Of a stretch of DNA of 64,000 nucleotides, positions 43,023 through 50,964 are shown in pieces. Source of the stretch: Lentisphaeria bacterium (GTDB taxonomy: Bacteria > Verrucomicrobiota > Lentisphaeria > Victivallales > Victivallaceae); assembly GCA_017450705.1 (NCBI GenBank), contig JAFSTC010000018.1, positions 1-64,000 of the forward strand. The letters are read 5' to 3'. The position numbers were made by a program, and so were the translations under genes. Each line of letters begins with the position of its first letter. Within the stretch, counting starts at the first letter, position 1. The notes under the pieces are model-generated. The model was given only the letters and a program-made list of their open reading frames with translations. It made no database searches and was not told the origin of the DNA.

Positions 43023-43823
43023 ATGGATCGCTGCTTTACGTCATATTATCTGGATACGCCGCTGGTCAAGGGGCGGGTGTTCGATGTTTTCGAGGCGGAG
43101 GGGCCGCTGCGCGACGCCGCCGTGTTTTTCGTGCACGGCGGCGGCTGGACCGGCGGGACCCGCGTGATCTTCCACAAGATCATGGAGGCGCTGAACAAGA
43201 GGGGATACCTGACCGCTTCGACCGATTACCGGCTGGGCGGCGTCTCTGCGCTGGATCAGCTGAAGGATGTCCGGGAGGCCTACGACCGCTTCGTCACCTT
43301 GCTCAAACGGCGGAACCGGCCCCTCAAAATTTTCGTTCACGGCAGTTCCGCCGGGGCGCACCTGGCCTCTTTGCTCCTCTGCGCCGATCCGGGGGAATGC
43401 GGGGAAAAATGCGAACTTGAAAACGAGTGGGTGAAGCCTGCGGGGGGAACGCTTCAGGCGACGCCCTCCGACTTTCTGCACCGCGAGTGGATGATGCCCC
43501 AGATGTGGTCCACGATGCAGTCCGTCGCGGGCGTCCCGTACGACCGGGATCCCGGGCTGTACGAACGGCTGTCGCTCTCGCACTATATCCGGCGCGGCAA
43601 TCCGCCGCTGTTCTTCCTCGAGGCGGAACTCGAGTATCTGTTCCTTTCGGAATATACCCTCGAGATCGTGAAAAAACACCGGGAGCTGGGGATCCCCTCC
43701 CACTGGAAGGTGTACGAAAAAATGGAACACGGCTTTTTCTACGAACTGGTCAGAAAAGCCCAGCTGGAGGCCTTCGAAGACGTCTGCGCGTTTTACGAAG
43801 GCGATTTGAAAACAACCCTTTAA
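43023..43823 (+). CDS. Alpha/beta hydrolase (HSL-like esterase)
   Basis: The 266-residue protein has the oxyanion motif VFFVHGGGWTGG and nucleophile elbow HGSSAGAHLAS of the hormone-sensitive-lipase/carboxylesterase group, with a likely catalytic His in KMEHGFFYE. No signal peptide is visible, so it is probably cytoplasmic and may deacetylate an imported sugar. The start MDRCFTSYY is chosen because GAAAGGA lies upstream; a longer open frame to 42174 is only a shadow of the AraC gene. The -10-like TATATT at 42980 has no good -35. Confidence 0.85.
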   Translation: MDRCFTSYYLDTPLVKGRVFDVFEAEGPLRDAAVFFVHGGGWTGGTRVIFHKIMEALNKRGYLTASTDYRLGGVSALDQLKDVREAYDRFVTLLKRRNRPLKIFVHGSSAGAHLASLLLCADPGECGEKCELENEWVKPAGGTLQATPSDFLHREWMMPQMWSTMQSVAGVPYDRDPGLYERLSLSHYIRRGNPPLFFLEAELEYLFLSEYTLEIVKKHRELGIPSHWKVYEKMEHGFFYELVRKAQLEAFEDVCAFYEGDLKTTL

Positions 43824-43845
43824 CTGCATAAGGAAGATATTCTCT

Positions 43846-45015
43846 ATGAAGACAGACAGACTCGTCGCGGCCCAGATCGGCTGCGGAAAATTCGCCTGGC
43901 AGCAGGACTTGAAAAACCTCTCCACCCGGTCCGACGTGATGCTGAAGTGGGTGTGCGACGTGGATCCCGACGCCGCCCGGCGCGCCGCCGAACACTTCAA
44001 GGCGCCCTGTCAGACGACGGATTTCATGGAGATCATGAAGGATCCCGAGGTCGATTTCATCAAGATCGCCACCTCCCACGAGGTGCATCTGCCGATCATC
44101 GAGGCCGCCGCCCGGGCCGGGAAGCACATCTTCTGCGAAAAACCCATGGCGATGACCAACGAGGAGGGCTGGAAGATCATCAGCGCCGTCCGCCGGGGGG
44201 GCGTCAAGATATGCGTCGATCTCAACCGCCGCATGTCCCCCGCCATACAGGCCTTGCGCCGTCAGTGGCTCGCCCAGGCCGCCGATCCGAAACATCAGGC
44301 CTGGCGCTACATCGAAAAACAGCGGGAGCCTCTGCCCGAGGAAAATCTGCCCCATCTGCTGATCCGCATTCAGGACGAAAGCTCCTCCTATGGCCTCGGC
44401 CATCTCAATCCGCTTTCCGGCGGCGGCGAGATCATCGGCGAAAGCGTTCACTGGCTGGATCTCGCCTGCTGGTTTTTTGCGCCGCAGCTGCCCTGCGAGA
44501 TCACCGCATGGGGCTCCTCCCGGCTCTCCCACGGCATCTTTCTGCGGTTCGACCGCGGCGCCGGCATGACGCTGGATTTCTCCTGCACCGGGACCTTCGA
44601 TTTTCCGAAGGAACTTTACGAGGTCACCGACAACGCCGCGCTGTTCCGCTCCCACGGTTTTGTCGAAAACACCTATTACGGAATCCCCGGCCTGGAGCCG
44701 GAATACTTCCCGCTCCAGAGCGATCCCTATCCGGAAATGGGGCAGGGCGTCGATGCCCTTATGCGCCGGTACCTGACCCGGGTGCAGGGCTGCACCAACG
44801 CCAAGAAGCTGGAGACCACCGTGCCGATGATCGTGGACAAGGGCCACATTCACATGCTCAATGCATTTCTTGACGCCATCCGCAAGGATTTGCCGTCGCC
44901 CTGCGACGAACTGGCCGGATTCCGGGCGACCTATCTTGCCCAGCGGGCCATCGAGGCGCTGGAATCCAAGAGCACGCTGCCCATCCCCATCGAAAAGATA
45001 ACTCCCTGCATCTGA
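43846..45015 (+). CDS. Gfo/Idh/MocA-family oxidoreductase
   Basis: The 389-residue protein has the Rossmann start VAAQIGCGKFAWQQ, the EKPMAMT lysine motif and the GGGEIIGESVHWLDLACW segment with the active-site His-Asp. It lacks the cysteine cluster of the other Gfo/Idh proteins in the window. It follows the esterase by 22 bases and precedes the M55 gene by 13. Confidence 0.88.
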   Translation: MKTDRLVAAQIGCGKFAWQQDLKNLSTRSDVMLKWVCDVDPDAARRAAEHFKAPCQTTDFMEIMKDPEVDFIKIATSHEVHLPIIEAAARAGKHIFCEKPMAMTNEEGWKIISAVRRGGVKICVDLNRRMSPAIQALRRQWLAQAADPKHQAWRYIEKQREPLPEENLPHLLIRIQDESSSYGLGHLNPLSGGGEIIGESVHWLDLACWFFAPQLPCEITAWGSSRLSHGIFLRFDRGAGMTLDFSCTGTFDFPKELYEVTDNAALFRSHGFVENTYYGIPGLEPEYFPLQSDPYPEMGQGVDALMRRYLTRVQGCTNAKKLETTVPMIVDKGHIHMLNAFLDAIRKDLPSPCDELAGFRATYLAQRAIEALESKSTLPIPIEKITPCI

Positions 45016-45028
45016 GGCGAGACAGACG

Positions 45029-45862
45029 GTGAAAGTCTATATCCAAACCGACATCGAGGGCGTCGCAGGGTTCTGTTTTTTCGAGGACCGCGCGAACGGT
45101 TCCTCCGAAAATATCGAACATCGCATGCGCATGCGCCGTCTGCTGACGCACGAGGTCGACGCGGCGGTGAAGGCTTCCTTTGCCGCCGGAGCCGACGAGG
45201 TGCTGGTCAACGACAGCCACGGTTCGGGCTACAACATCCTCTTCGAGGAGCTCGATCCCCGCTGCCGGATCATTCACGGACGCAACTGCTCCGGACCCCA
45301 CTGGCTGCCTCTGCTGGAAGGAAGCGACGCGCTGGTGCTCATCGGCATGCACGCCATGGGCGGCACGCCCGTCTCCATCACGCCCCACAGCCTGTGGAAG
45401 ATCGACGGCGGGCGGATCTGTCTCGGCGAGGGCACCATGGCCGCCGCCATCGCGGGCGATCTCGGGATCCCGACCGTCTTCGTTTCGGGCGACGACAAGG
45501 TCACGGCCGAATTCCGGGAAAAGATCCCCGCCGTCGAGGCGCTGGCCGTCAAGCAGGCCCTGTCGCCTTATCAGGCCTGTTCGCTGATCCCTTCAAAAGC
45601 GTGCGAGCTCATCGGGCAGGGCGTCCGCCGCGCACTGGAGCGCCGGGGGGAGATCGCCCCCTATGTGATCCCCGGTCCGGTGACGCTTTCGCTGTTCGAT
45701 TCCGACGGACATGTTCCGCCGCTGCGGGAGATCATGCCCCCCGTCACGGCCGGGACCGTCGGAGAGGCCTTTCTTGAATATGAAAAAAAGATGCCGTGGA
45801 CCACGTTCGATCTGCGGGATCCCGACGGTTTCGTTTATCCGGGACCCGCTGCGGGGAGGTGA
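45029..45862 (+). CDS. M55-family D-aminopeptidase-like metalloenzyme (DppA-like)
   Basis: The 277-residue protein begins VYIQTDIEGVAG and keeps the residues of B. subtilis DppA: zinc ligands D8, E10, H64 (NDSHGSG), H108 (GMHAMGG) and E134 (LGEG), with H120 in TPHS at the place of the catalytic His. DppA acts on short D-alanine peptides. Its location among sugar oxidoreductases and an enolase-superfamily enzyme suggests a different amide substrate, such as an N-acylated sugar or a small lactam; this is inference. The start is GTG. Confidence 0.87.
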   Translation: MKVYIQTDIEGVAGFCFFEDRANGSSENIEHRMRMRRLLTHEVDAAVKASFAAGADEVLVNDSHGSGYNILFEELDPRCRIIHGRNCSGPHWLPLLEGSDALVLIGMHAMGGTPVSITPHSLWKIDGGRICLGEGTMAAAIAGDLGIPTVFVSGDDKVTAEFREKIPAVEALAVKQALSPYQACSLIPSKACELIGQGVRRALERRGEIAPYVIPGPVTLSLFDSDGHVPPLREIMPPVTAGTVGEAFLEYEKKMPWTTFDLRDPDGFVYPGPAAGR

Positions 45863-45865
45863 CAG

Positions 45866-47149
45866 ATGATACGTGTCGACTTTATTGCCGTTCCCATGCG
45901 TTTGCCGCTGAAATTCGGTGCGGAAACCATCGGCTCCATCCAGATCGCCCATGTCGAAATGACGTGTTTCGGCGCGTCGGGGATCGGGGAGACGCCGCTC
46001 TCCGCCGGATGGGCCTGGCCCTCGGCGGAACTCTCCTTCTCCTTCAGGGAGGAGACCATGTGCGACTTCTGCCGCTTCCTCGCGGATCATTACCCCGCGC
46101 CGGGATCCGATCCGATGACTTCCGGATACGATTTTCTGTGCCGCGTTCTGCCGGAACTCCGCCAGCGCTTCAACTGCGAAAAAAAGACGACTCTTCCGCA
46201 CCTGGCCGCGCTGATCTGCGCGTCGGCCTTCGACATCGCGGTGCACGACGCTTTCGGGAAGTCCCTCGGTCTGCCTGTGTACCGGACTTACGGGCCGCAG
46301 CATCTCGAAAACGATCTTGCGCACTTTTTCGGGGACGACCGCTTCGCTGGAAAATATCCCTGCGATTACTTCGTTCCGGAGCCGCCGCAGGTTTTGCCCG
46401 TGTGGCATCTCGTGGGCGGCAAGGATCTCCTGTACGAATCGGAGCGCACTGGGGCGGAACCGGAGGACGGATACCCCGTTTCCCTGGAGAAGTGGATCGA
46501 ACGCGACGGCCTGAAGTGCCTCAAAATAAAACTTACCGGCCGGGATGCCGCGTGGGATTTCGACCGTCTCCTCGGGGTCGGCCGGATCGCGAAAAAGTAC
46601 GGCTGCGATGCCCTGTCGCCGGATTTCAACTGTCTGGTGCGGGATCCGGCCTATGTGAACGACATCCTCGACCGGCTGAAGGAACGCGACCGGGAGACCT
46701 GGGAACGGCTCCTCTATGTGGAGCAGCCTTTCCCCTACGATCTGGAAACCAACCGGATCGATGTGCACAGCTGTTCGGAACGCAAGCCGCTCTTCATGGA
46801 CGAGAGCGCTCACGACTGGAAATTTGTCCGGCTCGGGCGGGAGCTGGGCTGGACCGGCGTCGCGCTCAAGGTCTGCAAGACCCAGACGGGCGCGCTGCTC
46901 TCCGCCTGCTGGGCGAAGGAGCACGGCATGAAGCTCATGGTGCAGGACTTGACCAATCCGATGCTGGCGATGATGCCCCATGTGCTGCTGGCGCAGCACG
47001 TCGGGACGATCCGCGGCGTGGAATGCAACGCGCCGCAGTTCTATCCGGAGGTCTCTCTGCCCTTCGAACGGAAGCATCCCGGACTCTATGAGCGCCGGGG
47101 CGGCGTTGTCGATTTGAGTTCCATTCGCGGCCCCGGGTTCGGTTACTGA
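45866..47149 (+). CDS. Enolase-superfamily sugar-acid dehydratase-like protein
   Basis: The 427-residue protein has the capping domain and (beta/alpha)7-beta barrel of the mandelate racemase/muconate lactonising group. Likely active-site residues are K220 and K222 in the KxK motif (CLKIKL), the metal acids D253 (SPDFN), E286 (YVEQP) and D312/E313 (MDES), and K335 (VALKVCKT). With a Lys at the end of the barrel it resembles the muconate lactonising subgroup more than mandelate racemase. It probably dehydrates or epimerises an acid sugar. It begins three bases after the M55 gene. Confidence 0.85.
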   Translation: MIRVDFIAVPMRLPLKFGAETIGSIQIAHVEMTCFGASGIGETPLSAGWAWPSAELSFSFREETMCDFCRFLADHYPAPGSDPMTSGYDFLCRVLPELRQRFNCEKKTTLPHLAALICASAFDIAVHDAFGKSLGLPVYRTYGPQHLENDLAHFFGDDRFAGKYPCDYFVPEPPQVLPVWHLVGGKDLLYESERTGAEPEDGYPVSLEKWIERDGLKCLKIKLTGRDAAWDFDRLLGVGRIAKKYGCDALSPDFNCLVRDPAYVNDILDRLKERDRETWERLLYVEQPFPYDLETNRIDVHSCSERKPLFMDESAHDWKFVRLGRELGWTGVALKVCKTQTGALLSACWAKEHGMKLMVQDLTNPMLAMMPHVLLAQHVGTIRGVECNAPQFYPEVSLPFERKHPGLYERRGGVVDLSSIRGPGFGY

Positions 47150-47193
47150 GCTTTTGGATTTTGAAAAAACGCTAACTTGGAAAGGAAACGAAA

Positions 47194-48240
47194 ATGACGG
47201 GAAAAGTCGGATTCGGGATCATCGGCGCGGGAATGATCGCCGAATTGCACGGACGGACGATCCGCGAGCTGGACAATACCGAGCTGATCGGTTTTTACGA
47301 CACCAACTTCGAGGCCGCGCAGAAGCGGGCCGAAGAGTTCGGCTGCCGGGCGTACGAGCGTTTCGATGACTTTCTGGCCGACCCCGCCATCGAGGCCGTG
47401 ACCATCGCCACGCCCTCGGGGATGCACGGCCGCGTGGCCATTCCCGCGGCCAAGGCGGGGAAACACATCCTCTGCGAAAAGCCGCTGGAGATCACCCTCG
47501 ATAAGGTCGATGCCATCATCGCCGCCTGCGACGAGAACAACGTTCTGCTCTCGCCCGTTTTCCAGAGCCGTTTCGCCCGGCCCGTCCAGCTGGTGCGCGA
47601 GGCGATGCGGTCGGGGCGGTTCGGACGCATGGTCCTGGCCAGCGCCCAGATGCGCTGGTACCGTCAGGCCTCGTATTACAGCGGCTCCAACTGGCGCGGC
47701 ACATGGAAGATGGATGGCGGTGGCGCACTGATGAACCAGGCGATCCACATGATCGACCTTCTGATCTACATCAACGGCGCCCCCGAGGAGGTCTTTTCCT
47801 TCGCCGGGACGCTGACCCACAGCATCGAAGTCGAGGACAATCTCTGCGCCGCAGTCAAATACCGCAACGGCTCCTTCGGGACGATCGAAGTCAGCACCTC
47901 CTGCGCGCCCGGCTTCCCCCGGCGGCTGGAGTTTTCCGGCAGCGAGGGGACCGTGGCCTTCGAAGAGGACAAGATCACCCGGTGGGAATTCGCCAGGCCG
48001 CTGCCCGAGGACGAGGAGATTTTACAGCAGCTCTCGGGAAAGGCCAACGCCTGCGGCGGCAGCGCGCCGATGAATATCGACAACAGCGGTCACGCAAGTC
48101 AGATCTCCGACCTGGCCAATGCGATCATGACCGGCGGGAAGCCCTTCCTCGACGGCCGCGAGGGACGCCGGGCGATCGAACTCATCACCGGCATCTACGA
48201 ATCCGCCCGGACGGGAAAACCCTACGTGTTCCAGCGCTGA
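47194..48240 (+). CDS. Gfo/Idh/MocA-family oxidoreductase
   Basis: The 348-residue protein has the Rossmann start GFGIIGAGMIAEL, the CEKPLEIT lysine motif and the GGGALMNQAIHMIDLLIY active-site segment. It is the last gene of the operon that starts with the esterase, and it converges on the tautomerase gene with 15 bases between. Two Gfo/Idh enzymes in one operon suggest paired oxidation and reduction at different carbons of the same sugar; this is inference. Confidence 0.88.
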   Translation: MTGKVGFGIIGAGMIAELHGRTIRELDNTELIGFYDTNFEAAQKRAEEFGCRAYERFDDFLADPAIEAVTIATPSGMHGRVAIPAAKAGKHILCEKPLEITLDKVDAIIAACDENNVLLSPVFQSRFARPVQLVREAMRSGRFGRMVLASAQMRWYRQASYYSGSNWRGTWKMDGGGALMNQAIHMIDLLIYINGAPEEVFSFAGTLTHSIEVEDNLCAAVKYRNGSFGTIEVSTSCAPGFPRRLEFSGSEGTVAFEEDKITRWEFARPLPEDEEILQQLSGKANACGGSAPMNIDNSGHASQISDLANAIMTGGKPFLDGREGRRAIELITGIYESARTGKPYVFQR

Positions 48241-48255
48241 GGAGAGGGCGATCCG

Positions 48256-48591
48256 TCAGATCCAGCCCCAGGCGTCGGCGTCCGTTTCCGTGTAGTTGAG
48301 GAAGACTTTCCGGGGATCGACGCCGTACCGGGCGAGGAGGGTCGTGAACCTCTGCGGCAGCAGCGGACGTTTTTCCTGCGCGATCTTGCCGATCAGAGCG
48401 ATGGAGATGTACGCCGAATCGTCGGCGATCTCCCCGCCGAAGGCCATGGTGAGACTGCTCGCGACGCGCACCTGGATGACCGGCAGCGGCTTGTTGAGCA
48501 GTTCGGATACGATCTTGCCCGCTTCGATGGCGAGGGCCTGTTCCTGGGCTTTGGAGAGAACGACGGAACTTTCGATCCTGATCGACGGCAT
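48256..48591 (-). CDS. MIF-type tautomerase
   Basis: The 111-residue protein belongs to the macrophage-migration-inhibitory-factor/phenylpyruvate tautomerase family, in which Pro1 after removal of Met is the catalytic base. The start is set at ATG 48591 so that the protein begins MPSIRIESSV with the proline at position 1. The longer open frame begins with GTG at 48600, only a few bases from AAAGG, which fits the ATG better. Family segments are RVASSLTMAFGG and SIALIGKI, and YTETDADAWGW at the end. A strong promoter lies upstream. Confidence 0.85.
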   Translation of the reverse strand: MPSIRIESSVVLSKAQEQALAIEAGKIVSELLNKPLPVIQVRVASSLTMAFGGEIADDSAYISIALIGKIAQEKRPLLPQRFTTLLARYGVDPRKVFLNYTETDADAWGWI

Positions 48592-48632
48592 TTGAGGCAC
48601 CCTTTCTTTTTTTTTGAACTCCCGGAAAACAC

Positions 48633-48661
48633 AATATAAACCGCCGTCCGGGCTTTTTCAA
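48633..48661 (-). promoter_or_regulatory. Promoter for the tautomerase gene
   Basis: On the minus strand TTGAAA, a 17-base spacer and TATATT lie about 40 bases upstream of the chosen start codon. Confidence 0.75.
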
Positions 48662-48687
48662 CGGCGGGCGGGGGATCTTGCGGAAAT

Positions 48688-49803
48688 TCAGGCAAGATCC
48701 TCTTCGATCTTTTTCAGAAGATCCTCTGCTGCGTCGGGCTTTGCCAGTTTTTTCGCATTTTCCCCGCGTTTTTTCCAGAGATCTCCATCGGTGAGGAATC
48801 CTGCCAGCAGCTCCCGGCTGCGGTCGGGGGAAAGGTCGTAGTTGTCGACGAGGATACCCGCGTCGGCGTCCGCGAGGTACTGGGCATTGGCCCTCTGGTG
48901 ATCCTCCGCCGCGAAGGGGAAGGGGATCAATACGGCCGGACGCCCGAAAAGCGCGAGTTCCGCGATGGAACTGCCGCCCGAACGGCTGAAAACGATATCC
49001 GCCGCGCTGAGGAAGAGCTCCATGCGTTCGGTTTTCTCGATGACGAGACGCTTGAAGGAGGCGTCTTTGTAGGAGGCGAGGGTGGACTCCAGCTTGTCTT
49101 TCCCCGTCAGGTGCAGGACTTGAAGATCGGTTCTGTTGAGCTGAAGCAGGCCTTCCGGCAGCGCGGCGTTGACCACCGCGGCGCCCTGGCTCCCGCCGAA
49201 GATCAGGATGGTCGGCAGTTCGGGATCGAGATCTGTTTCGTACAGACGGTTCAGTTCCGCGACGGCGGAGGTTTTTTCGAGGGTCTTTGCCGCGTCGATC
49301 AGCGCCTGTCTCACGGGCATGCCGGTGACGAAAACGGGGCAACGGATCCTGCCGGGATTGACCACGGGAAAAGCTCCGGCCAGAAAGCGTGCGAAACGCG
49401 AAAACATGCGGTTGGCCCGTCCGACCCTGGCGTTGCCGTCGTGGAGATAGAGCGGGAGTCCCGCCGATTTCGCGGCCAGGATGGCCGGAAGGGAAGTGAA
49501 GGAGCCCATACCCAGAAGAGCCTGCGGTTTGAATGCTTTGATCTCCCTGCGGCAGATGAAGAATCCCCGGACGAGTCCGATGAGGAAACGCACCGGCGAT
49601 TTTTTCGGGACCGGCACGACCGGAAGGATGAGAGAGCCGACGCCCTGATCGAGCGCGATCCTGGCCTGATTTTCCGCGTGGACTCCGGCCAGAAGCAGTT
49701 TCACCTCTCCCCCGCGTTTCTGCATGGCTTTGGCGATGGCAAGGCCCGGGTAAAAGTGGCCGCCCGTGCCCCCGCAGGTGATGAGCAGTCTTTCGAATTT
49801 CAT
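48688..49803 (-). CDS. murG: UDP-GlcNAc:lipid I GlcNAc transferase MurG
   Basis: MurG adds GlcNAc to lipid I on the inner face of the membrane, the last cytoplasmic step of peptidoglycan synthesis. The 371-residue protein has the N-terminal ITCGGTGGHFYPGLAIA loop, LLGMGSFTSLPA, LIFGGSQGAAVVN and the donor-site SRSGGSSIAELALFGRPAVLIPFP, with DHQRANA downstream. The start at MKFERLL matches the family; the frame extends nine codons further without support. The gene stands outside the usual mur/fts cluster and has its own promoter. Confidence 0.93.
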   Translation of the reverse strand: MKFERLLITCGGTGGHFYPGLAIAKAMQKRGGEVKLLLAGVHAENQARIALDQGVGSLILPVVPVPKKSPVRFLIGLVRGFFICRREIKAFKPQALLGMGSFTSLPAILAAKSAGLPLYLHDGNARVGRANRMFSRFARFLAGAFPVVNPGRIRCPVFVTGMPVRQALIDAAKTLEKTSAVAELNRLYETDLDPELPTILIFGGSQGAAVVNAALPEGLLQLNRTDLQVLHLTGKDKLESTLASYKDASFKRLVIEKTERMELFLSAADIVFSRSGGSSIAELALFGRPAVLIPFPFAAEDHQRANAQYLADADAGILVDNYDLSPDRSRELLAGFLTDGDLWKKRGENAKKLAKPDAAEDLLKKIEEDLA

Positions 49804-49894
49804 ATCCAGTTCCGACTCCCTGAAAAGCATGCCGTCCGGAAAGCGCGCAAGACGTCTGCGCGAAAGAAGAGGACGACCCTCCGGACGATGTCAT

Positions 49895-49923
49895 AAGATA
49901 TTACATTTCCTTCCGAAAGTCAA
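49895..49923 (-). promoter_or_regulatory. Promoter for murG
   Basis: On the minus strand TTGACT, a 17-base spacer and TATCTT predict a leader of about 85 bases. The 49804-50049 gap also holds the nagA terminator and nothing else I recognise. Confidence 0.75.
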
Positions 49924-49987
49924 GTCTTTCCGCTTCTTTTTTCCGCTTGCACTTATTGCCGAAACGGGACATCTCGGGTCCTGCGCC

Positions 49988-50023
49988 GAAAAAAAACTCC
50001 CGGCGGGGCGCGCCGGGAGTTTT
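49988..50023 (-). terminator. Terminator of the amino-sugar operon
   Basis: A 13-bp perfect stem (49993-50005 with 50011-50023, AAAACTCCCGGCG on the plus strand) with a five-base loop is followed on the minus strand by eight or more U residues. Confidence 0.9.
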
Positions 50024-50049
50024 CGGGAGCTTGCACCGAAGCAGAGTGC

Positions 50050-50964
50050 TTACGGGGCTTTTTCTCCGATCATTTTGAGCGGATTGGTGATGGTCATCCT
50101 GTCGATGTCCTCCTCGCTGTATCCGAGACTTGCGAGGAACTCCGCGCACTGGCGCACGCAGAAGGTCGAGCCGATGAGACACCCCTTCACGGGATTGTGG
50201 AACCTGCCGTTGGGTTCGAGCACGGCGTCGTTGTCCCAGCAGGGATAACGCCCCGGAGGCAGTCCCGCGACGGAGACGGCATCGCTGGTGACGATGACCC
50301 TGTCCACGCCCTTGCACCGGATGATGCACTTGATGAGCTCCTTCGGGAGATGCTGACCGTCGGTGATGATCATGGCGGTGAGGTCGTCGCAGGCCATGCC
50401 CGCCCAGATCATGTTGTTGTGACGGTTGATGAGATTGGGACAGCCGTTGCCCAGATGGGTGAGCAGTTTCGCACCGGCCTTGACGGCGCGGTCGAGGTCC
50501 TCGGCTCCCGCCAGCTGGTGGCCGCAGGAGACCACCACGCCCTTGGCGGAGGCGTGGGAGATGAGCTCATCCATACCCGGCACTTCCGGCGCCACGGTGA
50601 GGAGCTTGACGTAATTTCCGCAGCTTTCCATGATCTCGTCGAAGAACCCGCAGTCCGGCTCGCGGACGCAGGAGGGCCTGTGGGCGCCGACGGCTCCCGG
50701 CTTGGGGGAGATGAAGGGCCCCTCCAGATGGAGTCCCGGGATGTGCTTCAGGAGCCCGTGGCTCTCCGCCGCGTGACGGATGAGCGCCGGATTGCGCATG
50801 TAGACCTCCCGGGGACTGGTGACGATCGTCGGCAGAAACAGAGCCGTTCCCGAATTGAGAATGTGCTCCGCCGTGGTCAGGAACTGATCTTCCGTCAGCG
50901 CGGGATCGGAGAAATCGATCCCCTTGTAGCCGTTGATCTGAAGATCGACATAGGGTTTGCTCAT
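50050..50964 (-). CDS. nagA: N-acetylglucosamine-6-phosphate deacetylase-like amidohydrolase, short form
   Basis: NagA removes the acetyl group from GlcNAc-6-phosphate. The 304-residue protein has the barrel motifs VDLQINGYKGIDFSD, GLHLEGPFISP, the metal His in SCGH, LTHLGNG and VTSDAVS. Typical NagA is about 380 residues, with a beta-sandwich made of the N- and C-terminal segments. Here the protein starts at the barrel and ends soon after it, so the sandwich appears to be missing. It overlaps the upstream Gfo/Idh gene by four bases and ends the operon at a strong terminator. Confidence 0.85.
   Translation of the reverse strand: MSKPYVDLQINGYKGIDFSDPALTEDQFLTTAEHILNSGTALFLPTIVTSPREVYMRNPALIRHAAESHGLLKHIPGLHLEGPFISPKPGAVGAHRPSCVREPDCGFFDEIMESCGNYVKLLTVAPEVPGMDELISHASAKGVVVSCGHQLAGAEDLDRAVKAGAKLLTHLGNGCPNLINRHNNMIWAGMACDDLTAMIITDGQHLPKELIKCIIRCKGVDRVIVTSDAVSVAGLPPGRYPCWDNDAVLEPNGRFHNPVKGCLIGSTFCVRQCAEFLASLGYSEEDIDRMTITNPLKMIGEKAP

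Noticed and set aside
48592-48600. GTG start three codons upstream for the tautomerase
   Set aside because: It would bury the catalytic Pro1 required by the family and sits too close to the AAAGG site.
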